Source: Sphingomonas suaedae (GTDB lineage Bacteria; Pseudomonadota; Alphaproteobacteria; Sphingomonadales; Sphingomonadaceae). From it: 64,000 nucleotides of DNA. Below, one piece after another: positions 28,000 through 36,550 of this stretch (positions are counted from its first letter, which is position 1; the number at the start of each line of letters is the position of its first letter). The notes under the pieces are model-generated. The model was not told where the DNA came from, ran no database searches, and worked only from the letters and a program-made list of their open reading frames with translations. The stretch spans positions 3,470,001-3,534,000 of the forward strand of contig NZ_CP042239.1 in the NCBI RefSeq assembly GCF_007833215.1. The letters are read 5' to 3'. The position numbers and the translations under genes are program-made.

Positions 28000-29912
28000 T
28001 GACTTCCTCCTACCGCCCCGATGCGCTGATCGCGTCCGACATTTCCGCCTATCTCGAACAGCATCAGTCGAAATCGCTGCTGCGCTTCATCACCTGCGGG
28101 TCGGTGGACGACGGCAAGTCGACGCTGATCGGGCGGCTGCTCTACGATTCGAAGATGATCTTCGAGGATCAGCTTGCCGCGCTCGAAGCCGATTCGAAGC
28201 GGGTGGGGACGCAAGGGGGCGAGATCGACTTCGCCTTGCTCGTCGACGGCCTCGCCGCCGAGCGCGAGCAGGGGATCACCATCGACGTCGCCTATCGCTT
28301 CTTCGCGACCGAGAAGCGCAAATTCATCGTCGCCGACACGCCCGGGCATGAACAGTACACGCGCAACATGGTCACCGGGGCATCGACCGCCGACCTTGCC
28401 GTGATCCTGATCGACGCGCGCAAGGGCGTACTCACGCAAACGCGGCGGCACAGCTTCCTCGCCCACCTGATCGGCATCCGCCACATCGTGCTGGCGGTGA
28501 ACAAGATGGATCTGGTCGGCTATGACCGCGCGACGTTCGACGCGATCGTCGCCGACTATCGAACCTTTGCGCAGGGCATCGGCATCGCCGATTTCACTGC
28601 CATCCCCATTTCGGGGTTCAAGGGCGACAACATTACCGCGCCCAGCGACAACACCCCTTGGTATACCGGCCCCGCGCTGATCGATCATATCGAGCGCGTG
28701 CCGGTCGGTGACGATGATGCCCCGCGACCGTTCCGGATGCCGGTGCAATGGGTCAACCGCCCCAACCTCGATTTCCGCGGCTTTGCGGGCACGATCGCCA
28801 GCGGATCGGTGAAGCCCGGGGATGCGGTGCGAATCCTGCCGTCGGGTCGCACCAGCACCGTCGCGCGGATCGTCACCCATGGCGGCGACCTTGCCGGGGC
28901 CGGGCGCGACCAGTCGGTCACGCTGACGCTGGCGGATGAGGTCGATTGCTCGCGCGGCGACGTGATCGCCGCGGCCGATGCGCCGCCCCAAGTCGCCGAC
29001 CAGTTCCAGGCCACGATCGTGTGGATGGATCAGGAGGATCTGCTGCCCGGTCGCGCCTATTGGCTCAAGCTCGGCACCCAGACGGTGAGCGCGACGGTGC
29101 AGCCACCGCGCCACATCATCTGCGTCAACACCATGGCGGAGCTGAGTGCGAAGACGCTGAGCCTCAACGATATCGGCGTGGCGGAGGTCTATACCGACCG
29201 TGGCGTCGTGTTCGAACCATATCCCGAGAATCGCGATCTGGGTGGGTTCATCCTTATCGACAAGCTGACCAACGCCACGGTCGCAGCCGGTATGTTCAAT
29301 TTCGCCTTGCGCCGCGCGCAGAACGTCCATTGGCAGGCGGTGGAGATCACTCGCGAGGCGCACGCCGCGCAGAAGCGGCAACACCCTCGCCTCCTCTGGT
29401 TCACCGGCCTGTCGGGATCAGGCAAATCGACCATCGCCAATCTGGTCGAGAAAAAGCTGCACGCGCTGGGCAAGCACAGTTTCCTGCTCGACGGCGACAA
29501 CGTCCGTCACGGCCTTAACAAGGATCTTGGGTTCAGCGACGCCGACCGGATCGAGAATATTCGCCGCGTCGGCGAAGTGGCGAAGCTGATGTGCGATGCA
29601 GGGCTGATCGTCCTCACCGCGTTCATCTCTCCGTTCCGCGCTGAACGCGACCTCGTGCGCAAGATGCTGCCTGAGGGCGAGTTTTTCGAAATCTTCATCG
29701 ACACGCCGCTCGAGGAGGCCGAGCGGCGTGACGTCAAGGGTCTCTATAAGAAGGCCCGCTCAGGCGAGATCGAGAATTTTACCGGTATTTCAAGCCCATA
29801 TGAGCCGCCGCAAAATCCTGAAATCCACATCGATACGCGACAGATGACAGCCGAGGACGCTGCCGAATTGATCATCGAGCATATCCTGGGTATCTGGTCG
29901 CCCGTGCTGTGA
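27999..29912 (+). CDS. cysNC: Bifunctional sulfate adenylyltransferase subunit 1 / APS kinase
   Basis: The N-terminal part (about 1-440) is the CysN GTPase, with [15 protein letters not shown], the effector segment [25 protein letters not shown] and NKMDLVGYD, followed by EF-Tu-like beta domains. From about 450 the CysC domain shows [19 protein letters not shown] (P-loop), [16 protein letters not shown] and [13 protein letters not shown]. Together with CysD it converts sulfate to PAPS, the donor used by PAPS reductase and by sulfotransferases. The fused form (637 residues) is common in Proteobacteria. The start overlaps the cysD stop. Confidence 0.95.
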   Translation: MTSSYRPDALIASDISAYLEQHQSKSLLRFITCGSVDDGKSTLIGRLLYDSKMIFEDQLAALEADSKRVGTQGGEIDFALLVDGLAAEREQGITIDVAYRFFATEKRKFIVADTPGHEQYTRNMVTGASTADLAVILIDARKGVLTQTRRHSFLAHLIGIRHIVLAVNKMDLVGYDRATFDAIVADYRTFAQGIGIADFTAIPISGFKGDNITAPSDNTPWYTGPALIDHIERVPVGDDDAPRPFRMPVQWVNRPNLDFRGFAGTIASGSVKPGDAVRILPSGRTSTVARIVTHGGDLAGAGRDQSVTLTLADEVDCSRGDVIAAADAPPQVADQFQATIVWMDQEDLLPGRAYWLKLGTQTVSATVQPPRHIICVNTMAELSAKTLSLNDIGVAEVYTDRGVVFEPYPENRDLGGFILIDKLTNATVAAGMFNFALRRAQNVHWQAVEITREAHAAQKRQHPRLLWFTGLSGSGKSTIANLVEKKLHALGKHSFLLDGDNVRHGLNKDLGFSDADRIENIRRVGEVAKLMCDAGLIVLTAFISPFRAERDLVRKMLPEGEFFEIFIDTPLEEAERRDVKGLYKKARSGEIENFTGISSPYEPPQNPEIHIDTRQMTAEDAAELIIEHILGIWSPVL

Positions 29913-29945
29913 ACGTTTGCAGCGGATTATGTTGGAGTTTGCGCG

Positions 29946-30110
29946 TTGCTGGAGCTCGAAACCCGCGAGTGGGTTGCGTATGGCTTGATTGTGGTTGGCT
30001 TGATGGCCGGAGTGGGTTGGGGCGCCGTAAATTGGCGACGGCGCCATTGGCGCAAACTTCGCATGTTGGGACATCCGGACGCGAAACGCCGCGAAATCGG
30101 AAAATCCTGA
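29946..30110 (+). CDS. Small membrane protein in the sulfate-activation operon (54 residues)
   Basis: An open frame in the 229-base gap between cysNC and cysQ encodes 54 residues from a TTG at 29946, with GGAG seven bases upstream. It reads LELETREWVAYGLIVVGL near the start. One membrane segment (about residues 10-29) is followed by a strongly basic tail (WRRRHWRKLRM...DAKRREIGKS). That is the arrangement of a single-pass protein with a cytoplasmic C-terminus by the positive-inside rule. No family is recognised. A competing 78-residue frame from 29909 lacks protein-like composition. Confidence 0.5.
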   Translation: MLELETREWVAYGLIVVGLMAGVGWGAVNWRRRHWRKLRMLGHPDAKRREIGKS

Positions 30111-30141
30111 AGCCGCAGTCACCGGTCGGAAGACAGGACGC

Positions 30142-30858
30142 ATGACCGATGCGGATTTAGCCTCGAATATTGCCCGCGCGGCGGGCGCGTTCCTTCTTTC
30201 GCTTCAGCAGGAAAGCGCAGATGGCGCGCGTGGCGACCGTGAGGCGAACACACTGATTCTGCGCATGTTACGGGACGCGCGGCCCGACGATCCCATCCTG
30301 TCGGAGGAGTCGAGCGACGATCCCGCCCGGCTCGAGTCGCGCCGCGTATGGATCGTCGATCCGCTCGATGGGACCCGCGAATTTGGTGAGCGCAGGGATG
30401 ATTGGGCGGTGCACATCGGCCTGTCGATCGATGGGGTAGCGGTGGTCGGTGCCGTGGCGCTTCCCCGACGCGGCGTCACCCTCTCGACCGGTGCCCCGCC
30501 CGAACTGGCGCCCGCGAACGACCCACCGCGCATGTTGGTCAGTCGCACGCGGCCCTCGGGCCTGTGCGGCAAGGTCGCCGAAGCTCTCGGGGCGGAAACG
30601 GTTGCAATGGGTTCGGCTGGGGCGAAGGCGATGGCGGTGGTGCTGGGTGACGCCGATATCTACCTTCATTCGGGCGGCCAATATCAGTGGGACAATTGCG
30701 CTCCCGCCGCGGTTGCCGCAGCCGCAGGGTTGCACGTTTCCCGGATCGACGGGTCGCCGATCGTCTATAACCGGCCGGAACGCGAATTGCCGGATTTGCT
30801 GATCTGTCGCCGCGAACTGGCCGATGCGGTGCTTGCGAAGGTAAAGCGGTTCAACTGA
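30142..30858 (+). CDS. cysQ: 3'(2'),5'-bisphosphate nucleotidase
   Basis: A 238-residue inositol-monophosphatase-superfamily enzyme that would hydrolyse PAP, the by-product of PAPS use, to AMP. Metal-site motifs are present: ILSEESSDD (the Glu-Glu pair), WIVDPLDGTREF (D-P-L-D-G-T) and the C-terminal QWDNCAPAAVAAAAG (W-D-x-x-A). It follows the sulfate-activation genes, which supports the CysQ reading over inositol phosphatase. GACAGGACG upstream of the ATG is the ribosome binding site. The last eight bases overlap the convergent wecB-type gene. Confidence 0.9.
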   Translation: MTDADLASNIARAAGAFLLSLQQESADGARGDREANTLILRMLRDARPDDPILSEESSDDPARLESRRVWIVDPLDGTREFGERRDDWAVHIGLSIDGVAVVGAVALPRRGVTLSTGAPPELAPANDPPRMLVSRTRPSGLCGKVAEALGAETVAMGSAGAKAMAVVLGDADIYLHSGGQYQWDNCAPAAVAAAAGLHVSRIDGSPIVYNRPERELPDLLICRRELADAVLAKVKRFN

Positions 30859-31999
30859 GCGACTTCGTGACGATTGCGGCAATGCGACCGGCGGCATTGC
30901 CGTCGCCAAAGGGATTATGTGCGCGTGCCATCGCTAGATAGGCTTCTTCATCGTCGAGAAGCCGCTCCACTTCTGCGATGATCCGTTCGCAATCGGCGCC
31001 GACGAGCCGTGCTGTTCCTGCGACGATACCTTCCGGACGTTCCGTCGTGTCGCGCATTACCAGGACCGGTTTGCCCAGAACCGGTGCTTCTTCCTGGACG
31101 CCGCCCGAATCGGTCAGGACGAGGTGACAAAGACCGAGCGCACGAATGAACTGCGGATACTGAAGTGGTGGGACCCGCGCGATATTCGCCTGGTCGCCGA
31201 TCATGCGATCCATTACGCGCGTCACATTCGGATTGGGGTGCATTGGAAACAGGATCGCGGCGTCCTTTCGGTCTGCAATTCGGGTAATTGCCTGGGCAAT
31301 GGCTTCCATGCCTGCACCGAAACTTTCCCGGCGATGCGCGGTGACGAGGATCAGTTTCTTCGTGCTGAAGCGTCGCTCAACCGACTCGAGTCCAGCCGCG
31401 AGGGCCGGTTCCGCAGCGATCCGTGCGCGCATGGCCAACAGCGCGTCGATGGAGGTGTTCCCCGTAATATAAATGGTTGCCGGATCGATATTTTCGCGTC
31501 GTAGCGCGTCGGCCGCGGCCGATGTCGGTGCGAAATTCTGGTCGGCGATCGTCGCAATGATCTTGCGGTTGACCTCTTCGGGCCAGGGGCGCCAATTGTC
31601 GCCCGACCGCAACCCCGCCTCGACATGGCTGACTGGAATGCGGTGATAATGGGCAGCCAGCGCGCCGACCATCGCGGTCGCGGTATCTCCCTGTACGATG
31701 ACGCGGTCGGGCCGCTCTGCGTCAAGCGTCCTTCCCAACCCCGTCAGAAGACGCGCGGTGAGCCGATCGAGCGACTGGTTGGGCTCCATCAGATCGAGAT
31801 CGATATCTGGAACGATATTTGCGGCCGACATTATCTGATCGAGCAGGGCGCGATGCTGGGCCGTGACGCAGGTCCGCACCGTTATACCGCCAAGCGCGCG
31901 TAACGCAGCCACCACCGGGAACAGCTTGATTGCTTCAGGTCGGGTCCCGAAAATGACAAGCGTGCGGGGCGGGGCAGACACGGTCTTCCGCCCCGCCAA
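30851..31999 (-). CDS. wecB: UDP-N-acetylglucosamine 2-epimerase, non-hydrolysing (second copy)
   Basis: A 382-residue WecB-type enzyme: VIFGTRPEAIKLFPVVAAL, VIVQGDTATAMVGALAAHY, SHVEAGLRSGDNWRPWPEEVNR, ITGNTSIDALLA, VTAHRRESFG and LTDSGGVQEEAPVLGKPVLV with DTTERPEG. It is closer to the classical E. coli WecB pattern than the first copy at 17400. It is transcribed with the UDP-glucuronate 4-epimerase gene 35 bases upstream. It would supply UDP-ManNAc. The two copies may serve different glycans. Confidence 0.9.
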   Translation of the reverse strand: MAGRKTVSAPPRTLVIFGTRPEAIKLFPVVAALRALGGITVRTCVTAQHRALLDQIMSAANIVPDIDLDLMEPNQSLDRLTARLLTGLGRTLDAERPDRVIVQGDTATAMVGALAAHYHRIPVSHVEAGLRSGDNWRPWPEEVNRKIIATIADQNFAPTSAAADALRRENIDPATIYITGNTSIDALLAMRARIAAEPALAAGLESVERRFSTKKLILVTAHRRESFGAGMEAIAQAITRIADRKDAAILFPMHPNPNVTRVMDRMIGDQANIARVPPLQYPQFIRALGLCHLVLTDSGGVQEEAPVLGKPVLVMRDTTERPEGIVAGTARLVGADCERIIAEVERLLDDEEAYLAMARAHNPFGDGNAAGRIAAIVTKSLS

Positions 32000-32034
32000 T
32001 CAGGCCAGTGTGAACCGGATCGCGTGCACCCGGC

Positions 32035-33078
32035 TCAATGGTCTGCGTTCGCAACGGCCACGCCATCGCGTGCCGCCTGTTCGCGATACCATTGAACGAA
32101 TGCGGACACGCCTTCCTTCACCGGCGTGATCGGCGCACGGCCCGTCAGCGCGCGCAGCAGTGCGGGGGAAGCTGCGGTTGCGGGGACGTCGCCGGCCTGC
32201 ATCGGCAGGAAATTCTTGCGGGCGGTTTTGCCAAGCGCCTCCTCGAGCGCGGCGATATAGTCCATCAACGGGGTGGGGGTGCCGCCACCGATATTGACCA
32301 CGCGGAACGGCGCGGCGGGGGACAGGCTGTCGCCTTCGACCGGGGTGTCGCCCGGCACGGCGCTGATCAGATCGGTGATCGATCGCACCAGATCCTCGAC
32401 ATAGGTGAAGTCGCGCGTCATCTGGCCGTTGTTGTAGACATCGATCGGTTCGTCGCGGAGCATGGCATCGGCGAATTTGAATAGCGCCATGTCGGGGCGG
32501 CCCCAAGGGCCGTACACGGTGAAAAAGCGGAAAAAGGTCATCGGAATGCCGAACAGATGGGCATAGCTGTGACCCATCAGCTCGGTCGCCCCCTTGGTGG
32601 CGGCATAGAGGCTCATCGGGGTCTGGGTCCGCTGGGTCTCCTCGAACGGCATCTGTGTGTTCGCGCCATAGACCGAACTGGTCGAGGCCGCGAGAAAGTG
32701 GCGAACGGGATTGTGCCGGGCCAGTTCGAACAGATTGAAGGTGCCGACGATATTGGTGCCGACATAATCGGCCGGGTGATCGATGCTGTATCGCACACCC
32801 GCCTGGGCGGCGAGGTGGATCACCGCATCGGGCGCAAAGTCACGCCACGCCCTTTCGAGCGCGGGCGCATCCTCGATCGACAATCGGCCGAGCTGGAAAT
32901 TGGGATGGTTGGTCAGGATCGCGTTGCGCTGTTCCTTGAGCGAGACGTCGTAATAGGGAGTGAAATTGTCGATCCCGAGAACCTGGGCGCCCGATTGCAG
33001 CAACAGGCTCGCCGTGTGAAACCCGATGAATCCGGCGGACCCCGTAACCAGCACGCGGCGATTCTTCAGGTCATTCAT
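32035..33078 (-). CDS. UDP-glucuronate 4-epimerase (CapI-like)
   Basis: An extended SDR epimerase of 347 residues, expected to interconvert UDP-glucuronate and UDP-galacturonate. VLVTGSAGFIGFHTASLLL binds NAD, STSSVYGAN holds the catalytic Ser, and SLYAATKGATELM holds the Tyr-x-x-x-Lys pair. RFFTVYGPWGRPDMALF is a strong hallmark of the UDP-uronate epimerase group as opposed to GalE. YYDVSLKEQRNAIL near residue 42 fits the same group. Its substrate would come from Ugd at 25605 and its precursor from GalU at 33176, completing a pathway within 9 kb. Confidence 0.9.
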   Translation of the reverse strand: MNDLKNRRVLVTGSAGFIGFHTASLLLQSGAQVLGIDNFTPYYDVSLKEQRNAILTNHPNFQLGRLSIEDAPALERAWRDFAPDAVIHLAAQAGVRYSIDHPADYVGTNIVGTFNLFELARHNPVRHFLAASTSSVYGANTQMPFEETQRTQTPMSLYAATKGATELMGHSYAHLFGIPMTFFRFFTVYGPWGRPDMALFKFADAMLRDEPIDVYNNGQMTRDFTYVEDLVRSITDLISAVPGDTPVEGDSLSPAAPFRVVNIGGGTPTPLMDYIAALEEALGKTARKNFLPMQAGDVPATAASPALLRALTGRAPITPVKEGVSAFVQWYREQAARDGVAVANADH

Positions 33079-33175
33079 AAACGGACGCTCCCTATCAGAT
33101 CGAGGCGCGCCTAGCCCAAATCATCGCCTTGTTCTACGCTGCTGTTCGGCTATGCGCAGCGTCTGGAGGATCGGA

Positions 33176-34045
33176 ATGAACATCAAACCGTTGCGCAAGG
33201 CCGTATTTCCCGTCGGTGGACTTGGCACCCGCTTTCTTCCCGCGACCAAGGCGATGCCCAAGGAGATGCTGCCGGTCGTCGACCGCCCCCTCATCCAATA
33301 TGCGGTGGACGAGGCGATCGAGGCGGGGATCGAACAGATGATCTTTGTCACCGGACGCGGAAAATCCGCGATCGAGGATCATTTCGACGTGGCCTATGAG
33401 TTGGAGGCGACGATGGCCTCGCGCGGCAAGTCACTGGAAATCCTCGAACCGACTCGGCTCAAACCCGGCGCAATTGCCTATGTCCGCCAGCAGGAACCGA
33501 TGGGCCTCGGCCATGCCGTCTGGTGCGCGCGCGATATCGTGGGCAACGAACCGTTCGCGGTGCTGCTGGCGGATGATTTCATGGTCGGGCAGCCGGGGTG
33601 CCTCAAACAGATGGTCGATGCCTATAATCGCGTCGGCGGCAATCTGATCTGCGCACAGGAAGTCCCCGATTCGCAGACCGACAAATATGGTGTCATCACG
33701 CCCGGCGCGCGCGACGGCACACTGACCGAAGTACGTGGGCTGGTCGAAAAGCCCAAGCCCGGTAGCGCCCCGTCAAATCTGGCGGTGATCGGCCGCTATA
33801 TCCTGCAACCGGAGGTGATGCGGGTGCTTGAGACGCAGGAGGCGGGGGCCGGGGGCGAGATTCAACTCACCGATGCGATGGCGAAGATGATCGGCGGACA
33901 GCCGTTCCACGGCGTCACCTTTCAGGGGACGCGTTACGATTGCGGGGACAAGGCGGGTTATGCGCAGGCCAATCTGGCGCTGGCGCTGACGCGCGACGAT
34001 ATCGGTCCCGCCGTTCGGGCATTCGCGCGCGAGTTGCTCGGATAG
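33176..34045 (+). CDS. galU: UTP-glucose-1-phosphate uridylyltransferase
   Basis: Makes UDP-glucose from UTP and glucose 1-phosphate. The 289-residue sequence begins KPLRKAVFPVGGLGTRFLPA followed by the TKAMPKEMLPV signature. ITPGARDGTLTEVRGLVEKP, VIGRYILQPEV and EIQLTDAMAKMI are present in order. The ATG at 33176 is placed by a GGAGGA ribosome binding site six to eleven bases upstream, excluding a longer open frame to the left. It diverges from the uronate epimerase over 97 bases. It closes the polysaccharide region with a precursor-supply gene. Confidence 0.95.
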   Translation: MNIKPLRKAVFPVGGLGTRFLPATKAMPKEMLPVVDRPLIQYAVDEAIEAGIEQMIFVTGRGKSAIEDHFDVAYELEATMASRGKSLEILEPTRLKPGAIAYVRQQEPMGLGHAVWCARDIVGNEPFAVLLADDFMVGQPGCLKQMVDAYNRVGGNLICAQEVPDSQTDKYGVITPGARDGTLTEVRGLVEKPKPGSAPSNLAVIGRYILQPEVMRVLETQEAGAGGEIQLTDAMAKMIGGQPFHGVTFQGTRYDCGDKAGYAQANLALALTRDDIGPAVRAFARELLG

Positions 34046-34141
34046 GCTCGTTTTCAGCTTGGCTGAATCGGCACCGGCCCGCTCCCCCACCTGGGGCCTG
34101 ATCGCGCCCATCGTTGGTCGCGTAATCGATTCGCCGCGCGC

Positions 34142-34173
34142 AAAAAAAATGGCGGCCCGAGAGCCGCCATTTC
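34142..34173 (-). terminator. Rho-independent terminator of the small membrane protein gene
   Basis: Reading the minus strand, GGCGGC (34168-34163) and GCCGCC (34156-34151), flanked by matching AAAT/ATTT bases, form a hairpin with a six-base loop, followed by a run of eight T. It lies 24 bases past the stop of the gene at 34197-34442. Confidence 0.8.
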
Positions 34174-34196
34174 AAAATTCTGTTCCGACAGGCCGA

Positions 34197-34442
34197 TTAC
34201 GGGCTGGTCGGTTCGTCGTCGCTGTCGACGGCAACATAGATGCCGAGGCCAACCGCGATCACCGCGAACACGATCAGGAACGGGAAGCCACCCGCCTGCT
34301 TGTTCGCCTTGCCCGACGGCGTGCCGACGCGCGCAGTCGAAGCCTCAGAGACCGACAGCTTGGACGCCGACGACGCGGCCAGCGCCGGGGTCGTTGCAAG
34401 CGAACAGGCCGCAACGGCCATCATCAATTTCGCCAACCGCAT
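34197..34442 (-). CDS. Small exported membrane protein, unknown function
   Basis: An 81-residue protein with a signal-peptide-like N-terminus (RLAKLMMAVAACSLATTPAL then AAS), a short polar Ser/Ala/Lys linker, one hydrophobic segment (about 53-72, FPFLIVFAVIAVGLGIYVAV) and an acidic end, DSDDEPTSP. No family is recognised. The gene stands alone between galU and a phosphoesterase and ends in a clear terminator, so it is probably a separate, well-expressed transcript. Signal cleavage would leave a single-pass protein. Confidence 0.65.
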   Translation of the reverse strand: MRLAKLMMAVAACSLATTPALAASSASKLSVSEASTARVGTPSGKANKQAGGFPFLIVFAVIAVGLGIYVAVDSDDEPTSP

Positions 34443-34666
34443 AAATAGCTCCCTCTTTATTCTTACGCAGTGTTCTCACGCCGCCCTATGACATAGCCGC
34501 GCGGCAACCTCAACAGGCAAACTGCCCAATCGATCTTCCTCGCAACAACGCTTGAACACCCAAATCCCTGATGGGTTCCACACAATTTCGGCGCACAGCA
34601 ACGAAATCGGCAAAGCCATCAAAGCATCGCGGCTATGCTTATAAACTGTTAAATTTTCATGGCAAC

Positions 34667-35437
34667 TCATTGCGTTTGCAGGAACCAGCGGGAATTGCCT
34701 TCCAGGCCGATCGCGGTCAGCCGCCCGGACGCATAGGCACCGGTATCGATGCCGATCCGATGTCCGCGTTCCTCGACCCCCTCGGTCACCGTGTGGCCGT
34801 GAACGATGATCTTCTCCAATACGCCGCGATGGCTCAGAAATTCCTCGCGAATCCAGCGCAGGCTGCCGATCCGCTGCTGATCGAGCGGACGCGTCGGATC
34901 GACACCGGCATGTACAAACGCATAGTCGCCGATCACGATAAGGTCTTCAAACCGCGACAGAAAATCGAGATGCTCCTGCGGGACGCGGGCACGGAGCAGG
35001 GCGAGCAGCGCGGGATAGTCGCAGGCACGATATTCCGCCTCGGTTATCCCGTAGCTGAGCGCGGTCGGCTTCCCGCCGATGCGGATGAAGAACGGGAGCG
35101 CCCCCTTCTCATCGGCCATCGCCTTGAGGAAAACCTCTTCATGGTTGCCCAGCAGAAAGCGGATCGCGGGGACCGCCGCGGAGAGCTGGCGGAGCCGTTC
35201 GACCACTTGTGCCGAATCGGGACCGCGATCGATCAGGTCACCGAGGAAGATCAATGTCGTGTCGAGGGGCGCGCGGGTGGCGTCGTCGCGCTCGATTCGA
35301 TCGAGGAGGTCGTCGAGCAGGTCGAGACGCCCGTGAATGTCACCGACCGCATAGACACGTTGCCCGGGCGGGATCGATCCGATCGGGGTTTCGCGCACCG
35401 GAGCGGGCGCAAGGGATGAAAACAGCCGCCGCAACAT
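34667..35437 (-). CDS. Metallophosphoesterase (serine/threonine phosphatase family)
   Basis: A 256-residue calcineurin-like phosphatase of the PrpA/ApaH-like bacterial type. Metal-binding motifs are all present: YAVGDIHGRLDLL (Asp, His), LIFLGDLIDRGPDS (Asp), FLLGNHEEVF (Asn, His), FVHAGVDPTRP and IVHGHTVTEG (His). A GIDTGAYASGRLTAIGLE ending is common in this group. Possible substrates are phosphoproteins or diadenosine tetraphosphate. A link to the Wzc-type tyrosine kinase cannot be inferred, since cognate Wzb phosphatases belong to other families. Confidence 0.85.
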   Translation of the reverse strand: MLRRLFSSLAPAPVRETPIGSIPPGQRVYAVGDIHGRLDLLDDLLDRIERDDATRAPLDTTLIFLGDLIDRGPDSAQVVERLRQLSAAVPAIRFLLGNHEEVFLKAMADEKGALPFFIRIGGKPTALSYGITEAEYRACDYPALLALLRARVPQEHLDFLSRFEDLIVIGDYAFVHAGVDPTRPLDQQRIGSLRWIREEFLSHRGVLEKIIVHGHTVTEGVEERGHRIGIDTGAYASGRLTAIGLEGNSRWFLQTQ

Positions 35438-35513
35438 TGAAAATCACCGTTCCACCGGCCCTTAGCGCCGACCTGCTTCCCAGCGCAACTGCAACGCGGC
35501 ATAGGCCTGTATC

Positions 35514-36545
35514 ATGCTGATCCGGATTCGTCTGATCCTTTCGCTCGCGGTGGCGTGCCTGGTCGCGGCGGTACCGGGAATTGCGCGCGCACAGGCGCTG
35601 GACGCGACCATGATGGAGGCGATTCGCGAAGCGGATATGACGCTCGCCGTCACCGGCTTTCGTCTCAGCACCGCCAATGCCGCGCTGTGCGACCGTCTGG
35701 AGCCGGGCCATGGGATGCAGTTCCATACGCTCGCGCAATATGCGGTCGACAACCGGGGACTGGTCGCGACCCACTTCGCCTTCGCCGGTACGCTAGCCGT
35801 GGAGGGCATCGTGCCGGGCAGTCCGGCCGAGCGCGCCGACATTCGTGCCGATGACAGCGTGGTGTCGGTAGGGGGTGTGCGCCCCGACGACGCGCTGTCG
35901 AAAACGGCTTCGATCGACACGCTGGCCAAATTTGTCGCGGCGGTTGCAGCGCTCCCGCCTGCCCAGCCCATCCCCGTCGAACTCCGTCGGGGCGGAAAGC
36001 GATTGAGCGTCATTGTGTATCCGGTTCCGGCGTGCCGCACGCGCTACGAGCTGTTGATCGATGGGGGGCTCGATGCCCGCGCCTATGGTGATCTGGTGCG
36101 TATCACCTCGGGCTATTACGACCGGTTCGGCGATGAACTGGTCGCGGCTGCCGTCGCGCACGAACTGGCGCACAATATCCTTCGCCACCGCGAGCGATTG
36201 GACGCGATGGGAGCCGATTTCGGGTTCGCATCGGGGTTCGGACGCAATGTCGGCCTGTTCCGCCAGACCGAATTGCAGGCGGATATCCTGTCGGTGCATC
36301 TGCTCGCCCGGGCGGGTTATCCGGCGGACCTCGCCAGCCGGTTCTGGCAGCATCCGGTGGCGAAGGGCATGTCGGGCATCTTTCAGAGCCGGTCGCATCC
36401 GCACTGGAAGGACCGGTTGCGCGTGATGCAGGCGGAGGAGGCGAAGATCGCCGCTGCGGGCGCCGTGCTGCCGCCTGCGCCGTTTGTGGCGGAGCGTGAT
36501 CTGCCGCTGACCGGCGAGTGGAAGGACCTGATTCCGCGCGACTGA
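35514..36545 (+). CDS. Exported M48 family metallopeptidase with PDZ-like region
   Basis: A 343-residue protein with a signal peptide (about 1-26, cleavage near ARA-QA). A PDZ-like segment spans about 95-170 (GIVPGSPAERADIRADDSVV). The peptidase domain carries the zinc motif H216-E217-L-A-H220 (AVAHELAHNILRH) with the third ligand probably E253 in TELQADILSVHL. This is the BepA/LoiP-like layout of periplasmic M48 peptidases that act in outer-membrane quality control. It lies alone between convergent and divergent minus-strand genes. The start ATG lacks a strong ribosome binding site. Confidence 0.82.
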   Translation: MLIRIRLILSLAVACLVAAVPGIARAQALDATMMEAIREADMTLAVTGFRLSTANAALCDRLEPGHGMQFHTLAQYAVDNRGLVATHFAFAGTLAVEGIVPGSPAERADIRADDSVVSVGGVRPDDALSKTASIDTLAKFVAAVAALPPAQPIPVELRRGGKRLSVIVYPVPACRTRYELLIDGGLDARAYGDLVRITSGYYDRFGDELVAAAVAHELAHNILRHRERLDAMGADFGFASGFGRNVGLFRQTELQADILSVHLLARAGYPADLASRFWQHPVAKGMSGIFQSRSHPHWKDRLRVMQAEEAKIAAAGAVLPPAPFVAERDLPLTGEWKDLIPRD

Positions 36546-36550
36546 GGCGA

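Noticed and set aside
407..34045. Identification as a gellan/sphingan locus
   Set aside because: The rhamnose (rml) genes and the typical sphingan gene set are not present; content fits another polymer.
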